From: Amborella trichopoda
Taxonomy: Eukaryota; Streptophyta; Magnoliopsida; Amborellales; Amborellaceae
Assembly: GCF_000471905.2 (NCBI RefSeq)
Contig: NW_006494942.1
Span: 324,234 to 388,233 of the forward strand
Reading direction: 5' to 3'
DNA: 64,000 nt
In this document: positions 1 through 10,068 of the stretch, piece after piece
How positions within the stretch are numbered: the stretch's first letter is position 1
Layout of the letters: every line of letters begins with the position of its first letter
The notes under the pieces: model-generated
The model's database searches: none
What the model was told of the DNA's origin: nothing
What the model saw: the letters and a program-made list of their open reading frames with translations, nothing else
Program-made: the position numbers and the translations under genes

Positions 1-1183
1 TCAGGACTTGCACTATGGTTTAAGGTAATATAGCTTGCTCCATGGTTATGCAGTTTAGAGTCATGAAACTAGGACCATGCAGTTTAAGGTCGTGCAACTA
101 GACCTTTACTATAGTTTAAGGTCATATAGTTTGGACCATGGTTATGCAGTTTAAAGTCATGCAACTAGGACCATTGTGTGGGTTGCCACGTAGGAGAAGC
201 TCCATGGGGAATAGGTCTGCGGATAGTGATATGACTCTCTGGGGATAAAAATATCTAAGGCTGTACATAGGCAGGGTTTTTTAGATGAAGATCGTAGCCC
301 TACGAGGAGTGGCAAGCAGAAATGGACTCCTCCGGAGATTAAGGGGGTAAGTGTGACTCCCTGGGGTGAAGGATAAAGCTTTACATAACTCCATTGGCGA
401 TGACGTGTCGGAGCACAGGTGTAACCCTACTGGGGGTTGAAAAGATAAGCATGGCCCTAACTCACTGGGGTTAGTAAGTTGCAATAGGATGTGACTCACA
501 CTAGGGGGTTGGTGCAAAGCAGACCCACTAGGGATTAAAAGGTTAGGTGCGACCCCTGTTTTCTTGTCATACACCTAACTCCACTGGGGATGCTGATGAA
601 ATACATTTGGTGAAGAGGTGGTCCTTCTCACAGTAAAGGTCATGTGCATGGACTATTTTTCATGTCGTGCGTTACAGTTTTAAGGTCTTGTAGCTCGGAC
701 TGTGGCTACACAGTTTTAAAGTCATGGAGCTAAAACAGTGCATTTTAAGATCGTGCAACTAGACCTCTGCTACAGTTTAGGGTCATGTACTTTGGACCAA
801 GGCTGAGCAGTTTAACGTCATGCGGTCAGGACATGCATTATGGTTTAAGGTCATATAGCTTGGACCGTAGTTATGCAGTTTAAAGTCATGCAACTAGGAC
901 TATGCAATTTAGGTTCATGCAACTAGACCTCCGCTACAGTTTAAGGTCATATAGTTTGGACCAAGGCCGAGCAATTAAGGTCATGCGGCTCGGACCATGG
1001 TTGTGCAATTTAAAGTCATGCAGCATGGACCATGGTTGTGTAGTTTAAAGTCATGCAGCATAGATTATACCTATGCAGTTTAAAGTCATGCAGTACAAAC
1101 CATGGTTGTGCAGTTTAAAGTCATGCAGCACAGACCATGACTGTGCAGTTTAAAGTCATGCAGCACGAACTATGGCTGGTGAC
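1..1183 (-). repeat. 3' noncoding minisatellite of element A (roughly 30-61-base units)
   Basis: Degenerate units built on gcagtttaaagtcatgcaac and the longer form with agacctccactatagtttaagg recur at 1-180 and 640-1183. The stretch at 178-600 is a different repeat and has its own entry. The same family is seen at 15600-16590 and, in the opposite orientation as expected for a plus-strand element, at 48440-48730 and 49050-49150 in element C. Such arrays are known from the 3' noncoding regions of Tat-lineage elements and can seed satellites. The array probably continues beyond the left edge. Confidence 0.8.
178..600 (-). repeat. Dispersed CCACTGGGGA motif repeats (tRNA 3'-end-like in element sense)
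   Basis: About nine variants of ctccactgggga recur every 40-60 bases, the best at 578-590 (actccactgggga). On the element's coding strand this reads tccccagtggagt, the complement of the core of its primer binding site. Element C has the matching set at 47880-48430. The spacing is irregular, so this looks like a decayed tandem repeat. Confidence 0.6.
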
Positions 1184-1643
1184 GGAATGTGACTCCATGG
1201 GGAACAGAGCCGTCACCGAAAAACTGGACTCTCTAAGGAGTGAGATTGTGATGTAGGGAATGAACTTCCTGAGGAGGCAGGATAATGGTCCAGATGGGTG
1301 TGTTGTTGCATGATCGCGACACTAACTGTTGGATGGTGCATGCGGCATTAGGCCTAGATGCTGTGCATAGCGTTAGCCACTTATTGAGGTGCACGACGTT
1401 AAATCCTTGATGAAAGGCATGACAATAGCTTATGGGCGAAGGTGCGTGATGATGGCCCTTGACGAAGGTGGGCAGCGATGACCCTTGACGAAGGCGTGTG
1501 ATGATGGTATTTTATGTAGCGCAGGGCAATAGCCCTTTCGAGTCTCAGGCTTGACCCACCCCGACCTGGTCTTATTGGCATCCAAAGATGAGGACTGTAG
1601 CATCCTTTCGAATTTATCAAAGGTAGTTTGCGGAACTGCTTAG
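1184..1643. other. Noncoding stretch of the element A 3' region
   Basis: No convincing reading frame. At about 1420-1520 a unit of roughly 30 bases built on gatgacccttgacgaagg is repeated three times. The rest joins the minisatellite on the left to the antisense promoter on the right. Short open frames here are interrupted and show no similarity to a family that I recognise. Confidence 0.6.
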
Positions 1644-1654
1644 TATAAAAAGGG
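1644..1654 (+). promoter_or_regulatory. Antisense TATA box in the element A 3' region
   Basis: TATAAAAAGGG lies on the strand opposite to gag-pol. The downstream bases (ccattttactgtttta, then gtagggtaaaat) align with the sequence after TATATAAAGGGGG on the antisense strand of element C (TATA box at 47430-47437). Conservation of both the box and its downstream flank in two separate copies supports a real promoter. Confidence 0.6.
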
Positions 1655-1669
1655 AAAAACCTCCATTTT

Positions 1670-2145
1670 ACTGTTTTATCGTAGGGTAAAATAGTTTAGA
1701 GCAAGAGAGAGAAAGAGAGAGAGCCTGAGCCTTTGGCAATAGACTTCTGACGAGAGGTTTTCGACCAAATCTTGTAGCAGACAGGCTTTCAAGAGCTTTT
1801 TCGGCAAGCTTCAGAAGGTTGAGGGTCATTGTAGTGTGTTTACCGAACACTTTCGGAGAGTGTAGAAGCTCCTCAAAGAAAGGAACGGGGCTTCTCAGAG
1901 TCGTACCAGGATTTGCAGAGGTGCCCTACCGAAGTTCGAGACCTTCTCTGGTAGTCCCGTGGCTGAAGGGAAGGTTGCAGAGAAGCCAGGGGAGCTGACG
2001 GCCCTCTGACCGAAGCCAGGTGAGCATTTCCTTTTGGCCTGTAACCATCCTCCTGTTCTCAGACGTAAAGCTTTGTAACCTCCTTAGTAATGGGCTTTTG
2101 ATAGTAGCTTGTAACTCCTTTTAATAAAATGAAAGAAATGAATAT
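1670..2145 (+). ncRNA. Putative short antisense transcript of element A
   Basis: A TATA box at 1644 and an AATAAA at 2123 bracket about 480 bases on the strand opposite to the element's genes, ending just downstream of the pol 3' end. No long open frame is seen on this strand, so the RNA would be noncoding or encode only short peptides. A purine-rich leader (agagagaaagagagagag) follows the expected start. A CAG/GTGAGC donor-like site at about 2018 and a pyrimidine-rich CAG near 2067 would make a very short intron, which I do not trust. Start and end are inferred from signals only; no transcript evidence is available. Confidence 0.35.
2123..2128 (+). terminator. Polyadenylation signal of the antisense unit (A)
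   Basis: AATAAA in the context cttgtaactccttttaat, which aligns with the minus-strand context of the AATAAA at 45775-45780 in element C. It lies about 470 bases after the antisense TATA box. Confidence 0.5.
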
Positions 2146-2194
2146 CTTTTGATATAGCTTAATACTCTTATTTTCCATTCCTTTTTTTTTACCG

Positions 2195-3040
2195 CGCACA
2201 TCGCATTCTTGGGATGCATCAAGGATAGTACTTCTTTAGGTATCATCCATTGATAGGGTGCATTGCCTCTTCTCCAGTAGAGTTTGCCAGTATATAAGCC
2301 CCATTTGGTGTAACTTTCTTGACTATAAATGGACCTTCCCACTTAGATTCGAATTTTCCTTTACGGAGCCCATGCATGACATTCTGTCTCTTGACTGCTA
2401 AGACTAGGTCTCCACAGCTAAAGGAGCAAACCTTGAAAGATTTGTCAAAGGATCTCTTCATTCTCCCTTGGTTGAGCTCAAGGTTTTATTGGGCCTCTAG
2501 TCTCTTTTTGTCAAGGGCATCTAACTACTGATATCGGAGCTTGACCCTTTGATCTTCGGTTAGTCACTGATGTATAGTGACACAAAGTGAAGGTATTTGA
2601 ACTTTGAGGGTTAAAACCTCCTCAACTCCGTAGACTAAGGAATAAGGGGTAGAGTTTGTAGCATTGCGGGTGGTGGTACGATAGGCCCACATAGCTTCAG
2701 GTCACTTTTCATGTCAATTCTTCTTTGACTTTGAAACTGACTTTCGAAGCACTCCGCGCAGGGTTTTGTTGAATGCCTCAGCTAACCCGTTGGCTCAAGG
2801 GTAGTACATGGTCGAGTATTTCCACTCGTAGCCAGACTAGTTGACTTGACGATCAACATGATGGCTTCTGAACTGAGGGCCACTATCAGAGATTATTCAA
2901 TCTGAAACCCCAAACCGGTATATAATGTGGTGACGCACGAAGTTGGCCATAGTGGTCCCTAGAACCTTCTTGAAACGGACCGCCTCGGTCCACTTGGAAA
3001 AGTAATCTGTCGCTGCTAGAATGAAGGCATGACCCAAGGC
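2195..3040 (-). pseudogene. Integrase catalytic core and C-terminal domain of element A (broken)
   Basis: The minus-strand translation shows the integrase core in order: the first acidic residue in AATDYFSKW (near 3005), the second in ISDSGPQF (near 2895) and the Glu in NGLAEAFNK (near 2785), so the D,D,E triad is still readable. The C-terminal part (2461-2243) has the GDLVLAVKR and WEGPFIVKK motifs typical of Tat and other gypsy integrases. Many stops interrupt it, several explicable as CGA to TGA or CAG to TAG. The enzyme would insert element cDNA into host DNA. It is followed immediately by the antisense unit of the 3' noncoding region. The copy is a pseudogene. Confidence 0.85.
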
Positions 3041-3460
3041 AGAAGGAGGGTCGATGGGTTCAACAATATCCATACCCCACTGGGAAAAGGGCCAATGTTA
3101 CTGTAGGATGGAGAGGCTATGGAGGTTGATGAATGAGGCTTGAGTGTATCTGGCACACCTGACATCTTTTGCATAATTTTGGGCATTAGCGACCATTGAA
3201 GGCCAGTAATAGCCGAGTCTACGTATGCGTTCATAGAGCTTGGGGCCGGACAAATGCAACCCACAGATACCTGAATGCACTTCTTTGAGTACTTTTCTTG
3301 CTTCTTGTGTGTCGACACATCTGAGGAGAATTCTGTCAAATGATGGATGAAAGAGAACATCCCCATCAAGAAGGGTGTACTTGGTAGACATCCATCGTAT
3401 GCCATTGCGTTCTGCTCGATCCTCAGGCAACCTTCCATGCTTTACGAAATTCATGATAGG
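3041..3460 (-). pseudogene. Integrase zinc-binding N-terminal domain of element A (second Cys lost)
   Basis: A 118-codon open stretch (3454-3098) contains VHSGICGLHLSGPKL and GYYWPSM, the HHCC-type zinc domain preceding gypsy integrase cores. The expected CxxC pair reads CARY: the second Cys is replaced by Tyr, a G-to-A type change. This domain normally helps integrase multimerise and bind LTR ends. It joins the catalytic core entry on the left with a frame break near 3100, so it is part of the same broken pol gene. Confidence 0.8.
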
Positions 3461-3599
3461 CTCGCTTCAATCTTCCACTTGTTCTACCTCTACGCACACC
3501 GGATCAAAAAATTCAGGTTCTTGTTAATCAGCTTTGGATTCTTTGCTTCGAGATGTTTCCTGCTCTGCCTTAATAACATCTTTGGCTGCAAGGAGTGCT

Positions 3600-4090
3600 C
3601 CAAATGGGTAAGGCAGGCATTCAGGGAAGATATCCCTCTGCATCAACTTCAGTTCTTAAGTCGACATGCCTCCATTCTGTTACCCAGACTAGCGTAGGCC
3701 CTGATGAAGATAGTTGAATGGTGGCCCCAAGCTTTGAGAGTGCATCGGCCTGCGCGTTCAGCGTTCTAGGGATATGACTCAGGGAGAAATCATCAATTTG
3801 GGCCATATAAGTTTTGGTTGTGTCATGATAAGGCTTGAGAGTATCCTTCCATACATTATAAATCCCTTTAAGCTGCCGGATGACGAGCCTAGAAGCTACT
3901 CCAAGTCTAGCTCCTGGGTGATCTCCAACCCGATTATGACGGTCTGATATTCAGCCTCATTATGGGAGGATGCCTTTGCTAGTGAGAAGGATAGAGGAAT
4001 CATTCCACCATCAGGGGTCAGGAGTACGACTTCGACGCCTCCTCTATTAGACTGGAATGCTCCATCGAAATACATCTCCCATGGTTGAGT
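3600..4090 (-). pseudogene. Second (archaeal-type) RNase H domain of element A
   Basis: Reading left from 4085, the frame opens with MYFDGAFQS (acidic residue in YFDG), then HNEAEYQ with the Glu of the active site, then an in-frame stop. The far end continues in another frame with SHIPRTLNAQADALSKLG, the terminal Asp motif. A second RNase H between RT-RNase H and integrase is the diagnostic feature of the Tat lineage and is thought to have been acquired by that clade. The copy has at least one stop and one frameshift and is not functional. Confidence 0.75.
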
Positions 4091-5424
4091 TAGTGCGTAG
4101 AGAAAACTTATTCATTCTGTAGATCACTAGACAGGGGAGATTCCGAAGGGACTGGGTGAGACACGAGAAAGACTGCTAAGGCTTGACCTTTGACTACCTT
4201 TTGTGGCACATACGTGATGTCGAACTCCATCAACAATAATGCTCACTTGGCCAAATGTCCTGACAGGCATGGCCGAGTCATAAGGAACTTGACTGGGTCA
4301 GCCTTTGAGATTAACCTAACTTCATGACCCACCAAATAATGGCAGAGCTTCTATATCGCGAAAATCAGGGCTAGGCACATCTTTTTGATGGGAGGGTAAT
4401 TCTTTTCGGCTCCCTGCACCCTACGGCTGAGATAATAGAGTGATGTCTCTTTCCCCCCATCATTGTTCTGTGCTAGGAGAACTCCGAGTGACTCATCAAG
4501 AACAGACACGTATAGGATGAGAGGCCTTCCCAACACTGGCGTAGAGAGTACTGGAGGATTCAATAGGTACTGCTTGATATCATCGAGTGCAGCTTGGCAC
4601 GCCTCAGCCCATATGAAGGGAGTGTCCTTCTTTAAGAGATGTGAAAAGGGCCTGCATCATCCTAAGAGGTTTGAGATGAACCTCTGAATGTAGGCGAGCT
4701 GTCCTTGAAGAGACCGCAATTCATGGAGGGTCGTAAGTGATGGCATGTCCTGAATGGCCTTGATTTTGACTAGCTCGATCTCCAGCCCACGGTACCTCAC
4801 AATGAACCCTAAGAATTTTCCCAAGTGTACACCAAAGGTGCATTTCAAGGGATTCATCTTGAGTTCGTGACGCTGCAACTGTTCAACTACCTTTTTGAGG
4901 TCTTGTACATGACTGTCCTTTGTTTCAGACTTGTGGATCATATCTTTGAAGATGGTCGTCATGGCTCGCTGGTACATGACACCGACATTCTTTAGCCCGA
5001 AGGGCATCACAGTGTAGTAAAAGACACCTTTTGGGGTTAGAAATGCAATGGCCTCCTCATCTTCTGGTGTCATCCTGATTTGATTATAACCAGAATATCC
5101 ATCCATGAAGGAGAAGATTTGGCAATGAGTCATGGAATCAACAAGCATCTCGATGAACGGTAGGGGGAAGTCATCCTTGGGGCAAGCAGTATTCAATTCG
5201 CGGAAGTCAAAACCCCCTGATTTGGCCATTCTTCTTCTTCACTAAGACAACATTCGCCAGCCAACTTGGGTATTTAAGAATCCAGCTTGCCTGAGCTTGT
5301 TCACCTCAGCATCGATCTGCATCTTGAGGTCGGGTCTAAACTTCCTTGATTTCTGCTTCATGGGTTTGATGATAGGATCAATACCAAGGCAATGGACAAC
5401 AATTTGAGGGTCTAGACTGGGCAT
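4091..5424 (-). pseudogene. Reverse transcriptase and RNase H of element A, YVDD box deleted
   Basis: The pre-RT segment (LGIDPIIKPMKQKSRKF) lies at 5424-5242. It is followed by ACPKDDFPLP, FMDGYSGYNQI (first catalytic Asp) and MPFGLKN in the 190-codon frame 5229-4657. The RNase H segment at 4563-4351 has LILYVSVLDESLG and KNYPP. Compared with element C, twelve codons including YVDD are missing near 4920 in an otherwise continuous frame, leaving DMIHK directly joined to SETKD. Both palm aspartates of the YVDD box are therefore gone and polymerisation is impossible. Frame breaks occur near 5240 and 4650. RT and RNase H would convert element RNA to DNA in cytoplasmic particles. Confidence 0.88.
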
Positions 5425-5436
5425 CTCGTGATAATG

Positions 5437-5943
5437 TCAGGCGAAGACGTCGCGATTTTCTCGGAGGAGGGAGATGTAATTTTCTTTCTCTTCTGAACCC
5501 ATTTTTGTAAAGATGAAAGTTGGCCTTGAAGCTGCTTCGTGCCCTAAGTTCATCTCTTCGAGCTCGTCAGCTATGGCCTGACTACCTTCTTCCCACTCTT
5601 CTAGAGCATCTTGTAACTCATCATCTAGGGATTCAGGATGCTTCTCATCAATCTCGAGTGCATAGACGCACGATCCTGACATTTCTACTTTTAGGAGAGT
5701 CCTAGCGAGAGAGGTGGTTTCTTGTCTCTTGCCAAAGCAAGGAATGAAGCGATCGGCTTCGAAAGGGGAGTCCATGACCTTGCAACTGGGGTCGCTCAGT
5801 ACTTGCCTCGAGCTGGGTGACACTTCATGAACTTGGATCATGTGACAGGCCTTGTGGGAATAGGAGCTTGAAGATGGCTCGGTCTTGGCTTGGGTCGCCA
5901 AGGCATCAACACTTGTCGAGGATCCAGCCGCCTGGGGCAGCAT
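5437..5943 (-). pseudogene. Pol segment upstream of RT in element A; protease missing
   Basis: A 168-codon open stretch matches 43264-43671 of element C: a Cys/Ser-poor acidic region with SGSCVYALEIDE, then EEWEEGSQAIADELEEMNLG, ending at ENRDVFA just before the pre-RT motif. In Tat elements this acidic linker lies between protease and RT. Near 5810 the upstream sequence (SHKACHMIQVHE) that should precede the protease is joined directly to the linker, so the aspartic protease with its D-[S/T]-G motif has been deleted. The function of the acidic linker is unknown. Confidence 0.65.
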
Positions 5944-6690
5944 CTCTCTAAGGCACTTTTGTTAGGACCTATTGAGGCTGGTGCCTCCGAGCTCTTTGTT
6001 TAGAGCGTTGAAGTCTGGGCACTATCGAGCTGTGCCTGTCGACAAAATAGAAGAGGAGGGAGGAGAAGAGTTAGAATATTCCAGACAGTTGTTTACGTCG
6101 TCGTCGGAATTGGACATGCGCAGGGAATATTTTAGGTCTTACCCCGGCTCTGACCGTTGAGGGGTTCTTTCAGTGTCATCACCCATTTTGGATGACTACA
6201 GAGGATATTTTAGATCTTGTCTAGGCTTTGACCGTTGTGCGGTGCTTTTAGCGTCGTCACCCATATTGGAGGGATCCCGAGCTGTTAGTGACTCAGGGAC
6301 GTCCGCCTGATTGGACGAAGGGATAAGGCTAGCAGCACTTCGAATGAAGTCTTGCAAGGTCAGCAATTGAGGAAGGGGCCTAAGGAATTCTTCCTCGACT
6401 GGTGGTTGAGGGATGGGATTCCTTCGACGGACTGACCTAGGTGCTCGTCATCTCCCTTTAGACCCCTGAGGGGGTGTCCGGACCACCCTATCGGGTTGGT
6501 GAGTAGCCCTAGCTTGGTGGACTGCCTCACGCTTCAAGGACTTGAGCCTACTTCTCCCATGGTAGACTTCTCAGGCTTGAGAGGTCGAGGGCTCCAAAGT
6601 CTGGTGTATGGTCATAGCAGACCTGTAGCGGAGTCTCCTCTTGGACGGGAGTGACGGCTTGAAAGTGCTCCGGGAGAACGACGCAGATGA
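5944..6690 (-). pseudogene. Gag-pol linker of element A with short acidic repeats
   Basis: Broken frames show proline-rich text and two or three near-copies of an Asp-Asp repeat (MGDDAKST, MGDDTERTP), matching 29500-29570 in B and 42620-42780 in C. At 6085-6036 the coding strand has a pyrimidine tract ending in GACAG, like a splice acceptor; B (29620-29665) and C (42780-42846) have the same. No enzymatic domain is visible. It probably forms the end of gag or a spacer between gag and protease. Confidence 0.5.
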
Positions 6691-7445
6691 TGTGGCCTTC
6701 TTGTACCTTCCGAGTGACTATAGCGTCGAACCCAGAACATTCGTTTAGCTCGTGGCCCCATACTTGGTGATATGGGCACCAGAGGTTTTCCGTACATTGG
6801 GCAAGGCATTTAGGCTGCCTGGCGGGCTTGGGAGTGATGAGGCCCTGTTAGAGCATTGCCTCGAAGAGGGCCTGCAGAGGGTCTGGCTCAGTGCTTCCTG
6901 AGGCTTGCGCTGGGAGTTCTTCTTGCACTGGCAGAAGAGGGACTTGAGGACGCCCTTCTGGGTTACCATGAGCTTCCTGACATTGCTGCACCTTCTTTGC
7001 CAAGAGTTCGTGGGAGCCAGTGCATTCACTCACATCATGGCCTCGTATCAGGTGATACAAGCACTAGAAGTTCTCAGTTCTTAGAGGCAGGAACTTAGGC
7101 TGCCTTGTCGGATTCAGTGTGATGTGTCCCTCCTTGAGCATTACGAAGAATAGTGCACAAAGGATAGCGGTGCCCCCTCATCCTCATTGATCATGACTAT
7201 GTGGGAGGCCTCAGTTGCCCCAAATGCTTTCTTTAACTCTTCGAGCTTTATCTGACCCTTGTTAATAAGGGCATCAATAGTATCGTTGAGCTTATAGCAG
7301 TCATTGGTGGAGTGGCCTACTTTCCTATGATAGGCACAGTACCTCTCATTCGTCTCCTTCCCAGCCGACTCTAGGTGTTGACATCCGGCAGCTGGATCAT
7401 GTTCTGTTTTAGAAGCAGTCGAAGCAGTGCAGGAGTCCACTCCTT
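6691..7445 (-). pseudogene. Gag C-terminal region of element A with three CX2HX4HX4C knuckles
   Basis: Three zinc-knuckle-like modules of the form CX2HX4HX4C occur in order: CAYHRKVGHSTNDC (near 7345), CLYHLIRGHDVSEC (near 7045) and CPYHQVWGHELNEC (near 6775). Modules two and three are each preceded by a similar lead ending in RQPKFLP or RQPKCLA and followed by a helix-like LLAKKVQ stretch, so they look like duplications. Such knuckles bind the element's RNA during packaging. Stops sit just before module two (TAG) and near 6850. Plant Tat gag proteins usually show one knuckle of this type; B retains module two and part of three, and C one later module. Confidence 0.75.
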
Positions 7446-8520
7446 GTCGAAGGGGTAAACGTTATTATGGTGCTAGATCGAGAAGTCACTTCGCCTAGCA
7501 TTTTTAACAGGACCTTAATGTAAAACTATATTTTGCCCCCGACCTGAGGCGTTTGTGCCTTGGAGAGGTCTAGGGTTTGAGAGACGGCATTCTTGATGTC
7601 AGTCATAGTGACAACCGCACTGATCACAGCCTTTTTGCTGGATGCCCGGACTGTTGGCGCAAGAATTCGAACCAGAGGGTTGCTGACGAGATCCACCATG
7701 ATGCTTTGACAGACCCTCTATACGAATTGCTTTAGAGATGAGCTCTGACATGGAGGACGGATTGGAGGCCTGGGCATGTAGGGCGATCTCAAGAACCATG
7801 TTCCGTATACAGGTTTGGACAGCTTCTTTTCAGTCATGGGGGTGGCATGAAAGGTTGTCAGCTCTCTCCATCGAGTGATGAACTTGTCAACTAGCTCACC
7901 AAGGTCTTGAGTCAGAGTAAGGAGCTCAATGGTCTCTACGCTCCTTTGGTCTTCGTAAAAGCGTTGGTAAAACAATTGCTCCTTTTCCTGGTGTGCACCG
8001 AGTTTGGAGGCAGCCGAGCATACCACTGGAAGGTTGGCCCTTCAAGAGTCTCAACGAACTGACGGAGGAGGAGTCGCCTGTCTGTTGACGTCTCTCGACA
8101 TGCCTCATCAAAGTGGGCGGTATGGTGAGGAGATGTAGTACCATTAAACAGGGAGAGTTTCCCTTTTTGATAGTTTGGGGGAAACGGCAACTGGTCAATG
8201 TATGAAGGGTACAGCTTCTGGTAGAGCAGTGCCTCTTGCATGCCAGGGACCTTATTCTTATGGGTGTGGGTGACCATGGCATCTATATGGGTCTGGGAAA
8301 CCCCTCGAGAGGGAGAGCTATCTTGGGAGACCAGTGGGGTAGTTTGCCTGGGAATTGTGTCTTTGTTGGACAGGGAATCAGTCTCGTGGTGAGAAGAAGG
8401 GGCCCTGGAGGCTTCTAGGCGTTCCATCTTTTCGAGGATGGACTACACCATTACCTCGAACTTGTTCATCCTTTCTTCTTGGGCATCATTCAGATCATTG
8501 ATCACCATGACACTGACCGT
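7446..8520 (-). pseudogene. Gag capsid region of element A (broken)
   Basis: The frame begins near 8515 with VMVIND and AQEERMNKFE, a short coiled-coil-like start shared with B, C and D. It continues with PSYIDQLPFPPNYQ, LFNGTTSP, LLLRQFVETLEG, ARLPPNS, LFYQRFYEDQ and ITRWRELTTFHATPM, the conserved gag capsid signature of this family. Frame shifts occur near 8000 and 7800. Gag would assemble the cytoplasmic particle that holds element RNA. An in-frame stop near 8440 separates the amino end from the 163-codon open stretch at 8427-7936. Confidence 0.82.
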
Positions 8521-10047
8521 TTCTTTTGGAAGGTCAGCACCAAGTAGGGCAGTGGTCTGCAGAGGTTGGTGAGTCAAGCTTGGCAAGTCAGTCTGCAGAG
8601 GCTCAGAACGCCCCGACTAGAGTCGAGCCTTGTATGTTGATCTTGTGAGGATCGGTTCTCGACCGTCTCAAGACCATGGTTGTTTGACAGTAATGACCCA
8701 GCATTACTCTTGGACTCGCTCAGGCTCTAGAGTTTGGAGAGGGAAAAAGGGATTACGAGGCAGGAGGTCACCAAGAGTAGTGACCTCATCTGCCTTGGAG
8801 GCCTCTCTAGTCAAGATCTGCAGGCCTCTCTTTTGCTTAACCCTGAGGCTGCTGTGGACTTTACCCCAGAACTAGGCCTGAGGTTTAGACTGGCCCACTT
8901 TCTTTGAGCACATCAGGGCCATGTCTATTAATTGGAGTGGGGCCCAAGGACATAAGGCAACATGGGCTTCTGCTTTGAAGGCTGGAGGCTTCTGTCATAC
9001 ATCAAGCCGCTGCTTCGAGTCCCTTTGTGAGGCCCAGATGCGCAGCTGACCTGAGGCGGGCTCAAGACAGTACTCTTAGGAAAAACCATTGAGTACCAAG
9101 TCTCGAGGTGCTTGCCAGGTGAAGGGAGAGCAGCATAAGAAGGAGCTGGTTCATGACTTCTCTTGAGTCGAGAGCGAGGAGGAATCTGCAAAGTTAGTGC
9201 ATGTGCATCTTGAGGGTTAACCGTCTGGGTGACTTGGGGGTCAACCCAAGCTCAATCAACGGGTTCATCCTTGGAAGGTCGAGACCCATGAGCTTGTGTC
9301 TATGAGGAACGAGGTAGGAACCTATCTCTCATAGGGCAAGCGGTGTGTGGTAAGAGGGAGGACGAAGCAATCGACCCTTTGATGCTCAAGCCGACATAGA
9401 ACTGGCGTCACTCCGAGCTGTGGGATACATGATGCATGCAGGGTTTGGCCCAAGAAGGCCTAGCGTTGAACGTGACTTCGGGGAAATGTGAAAGTTGCCC
9501 CAAAGTGTGGCTCGCGTAGATAGACCACAAGCCTTTAAGTGTGTCCGCGGGGTGGAGACCTCAGGATCTCTACCTTTACGTGTCGAGCCTCCAGATGTAG
9601 AGGTTCAGGGTAGTAAAGTGATGGCAACCTGCTCACCTCTCATCAGAGTGGGTAGAGCAGCCTTCCGACATACCTCAACACTATGACCGGCAAGAGATTT
9701 GCTAGTATCAGGGTGGGTGCAGTGTGTGGTAGCAAACATGCTACCAATGCAGGGAGCCTTGGTGGAGGGTCCACCAGGGTGAGAAAGATGAGAGGTAAGG
9801 ACCTTTAAATGCCCTCTTGTACCGATCCGGGAGAGAACCTGTGAGCCGGATTATGAGTTCTGACTCAGAAGGAGTGTAGGAAAGAAATCTTGAGCAGTTC
9901 GCTTCCTTGGGATAGTCATGAGTGCAGGGATAAAAAAGCCCCCGATTCAGATGAAAGGGTTGAATAACCGAGGTGCCATAGAAAGTAGTGCAGAAAGTGA
10001 AAGAAGATACTGATCAAATAAGAGCGAACCGACGAAGGGGTAATAAG
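8521..10047 (-). other. Element A leader between primer binding site and gag
   Basis: About 1.5 kb between the primer binding site and the recognisable gag start, GC-rich and without a long credible frame. It aligns in motif order with the leaders of B (25722-27228), C (39584-41097) and D (53500-55093), for example the paired bases around gggataaaaaagcccccgattc opposite the ggggacttcc segment of B. It may have coded an amino-terminal gag extension, but each copy is interrupted differently and I cannot pick a frame. Confidence 0.5.
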
Positions 10048-10065
10048 TCCTCAGTGGAGTCGCCA
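10048..10065 (-). promoter_or_regulatory. Primer binding site of element A
   Basis: On the minus strand TGGCGACTCCACTGAGGA begins three bases after the LTR end. The TGG start pairs with a tRNA CCA 3' end, as required to prime minus-strand synthesis. Copies in B (25704) and C (39566) differ by a few bases. I do not assign the tRNA. Confidence 0.8.
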
Positions 10066-10068
10066 AGC

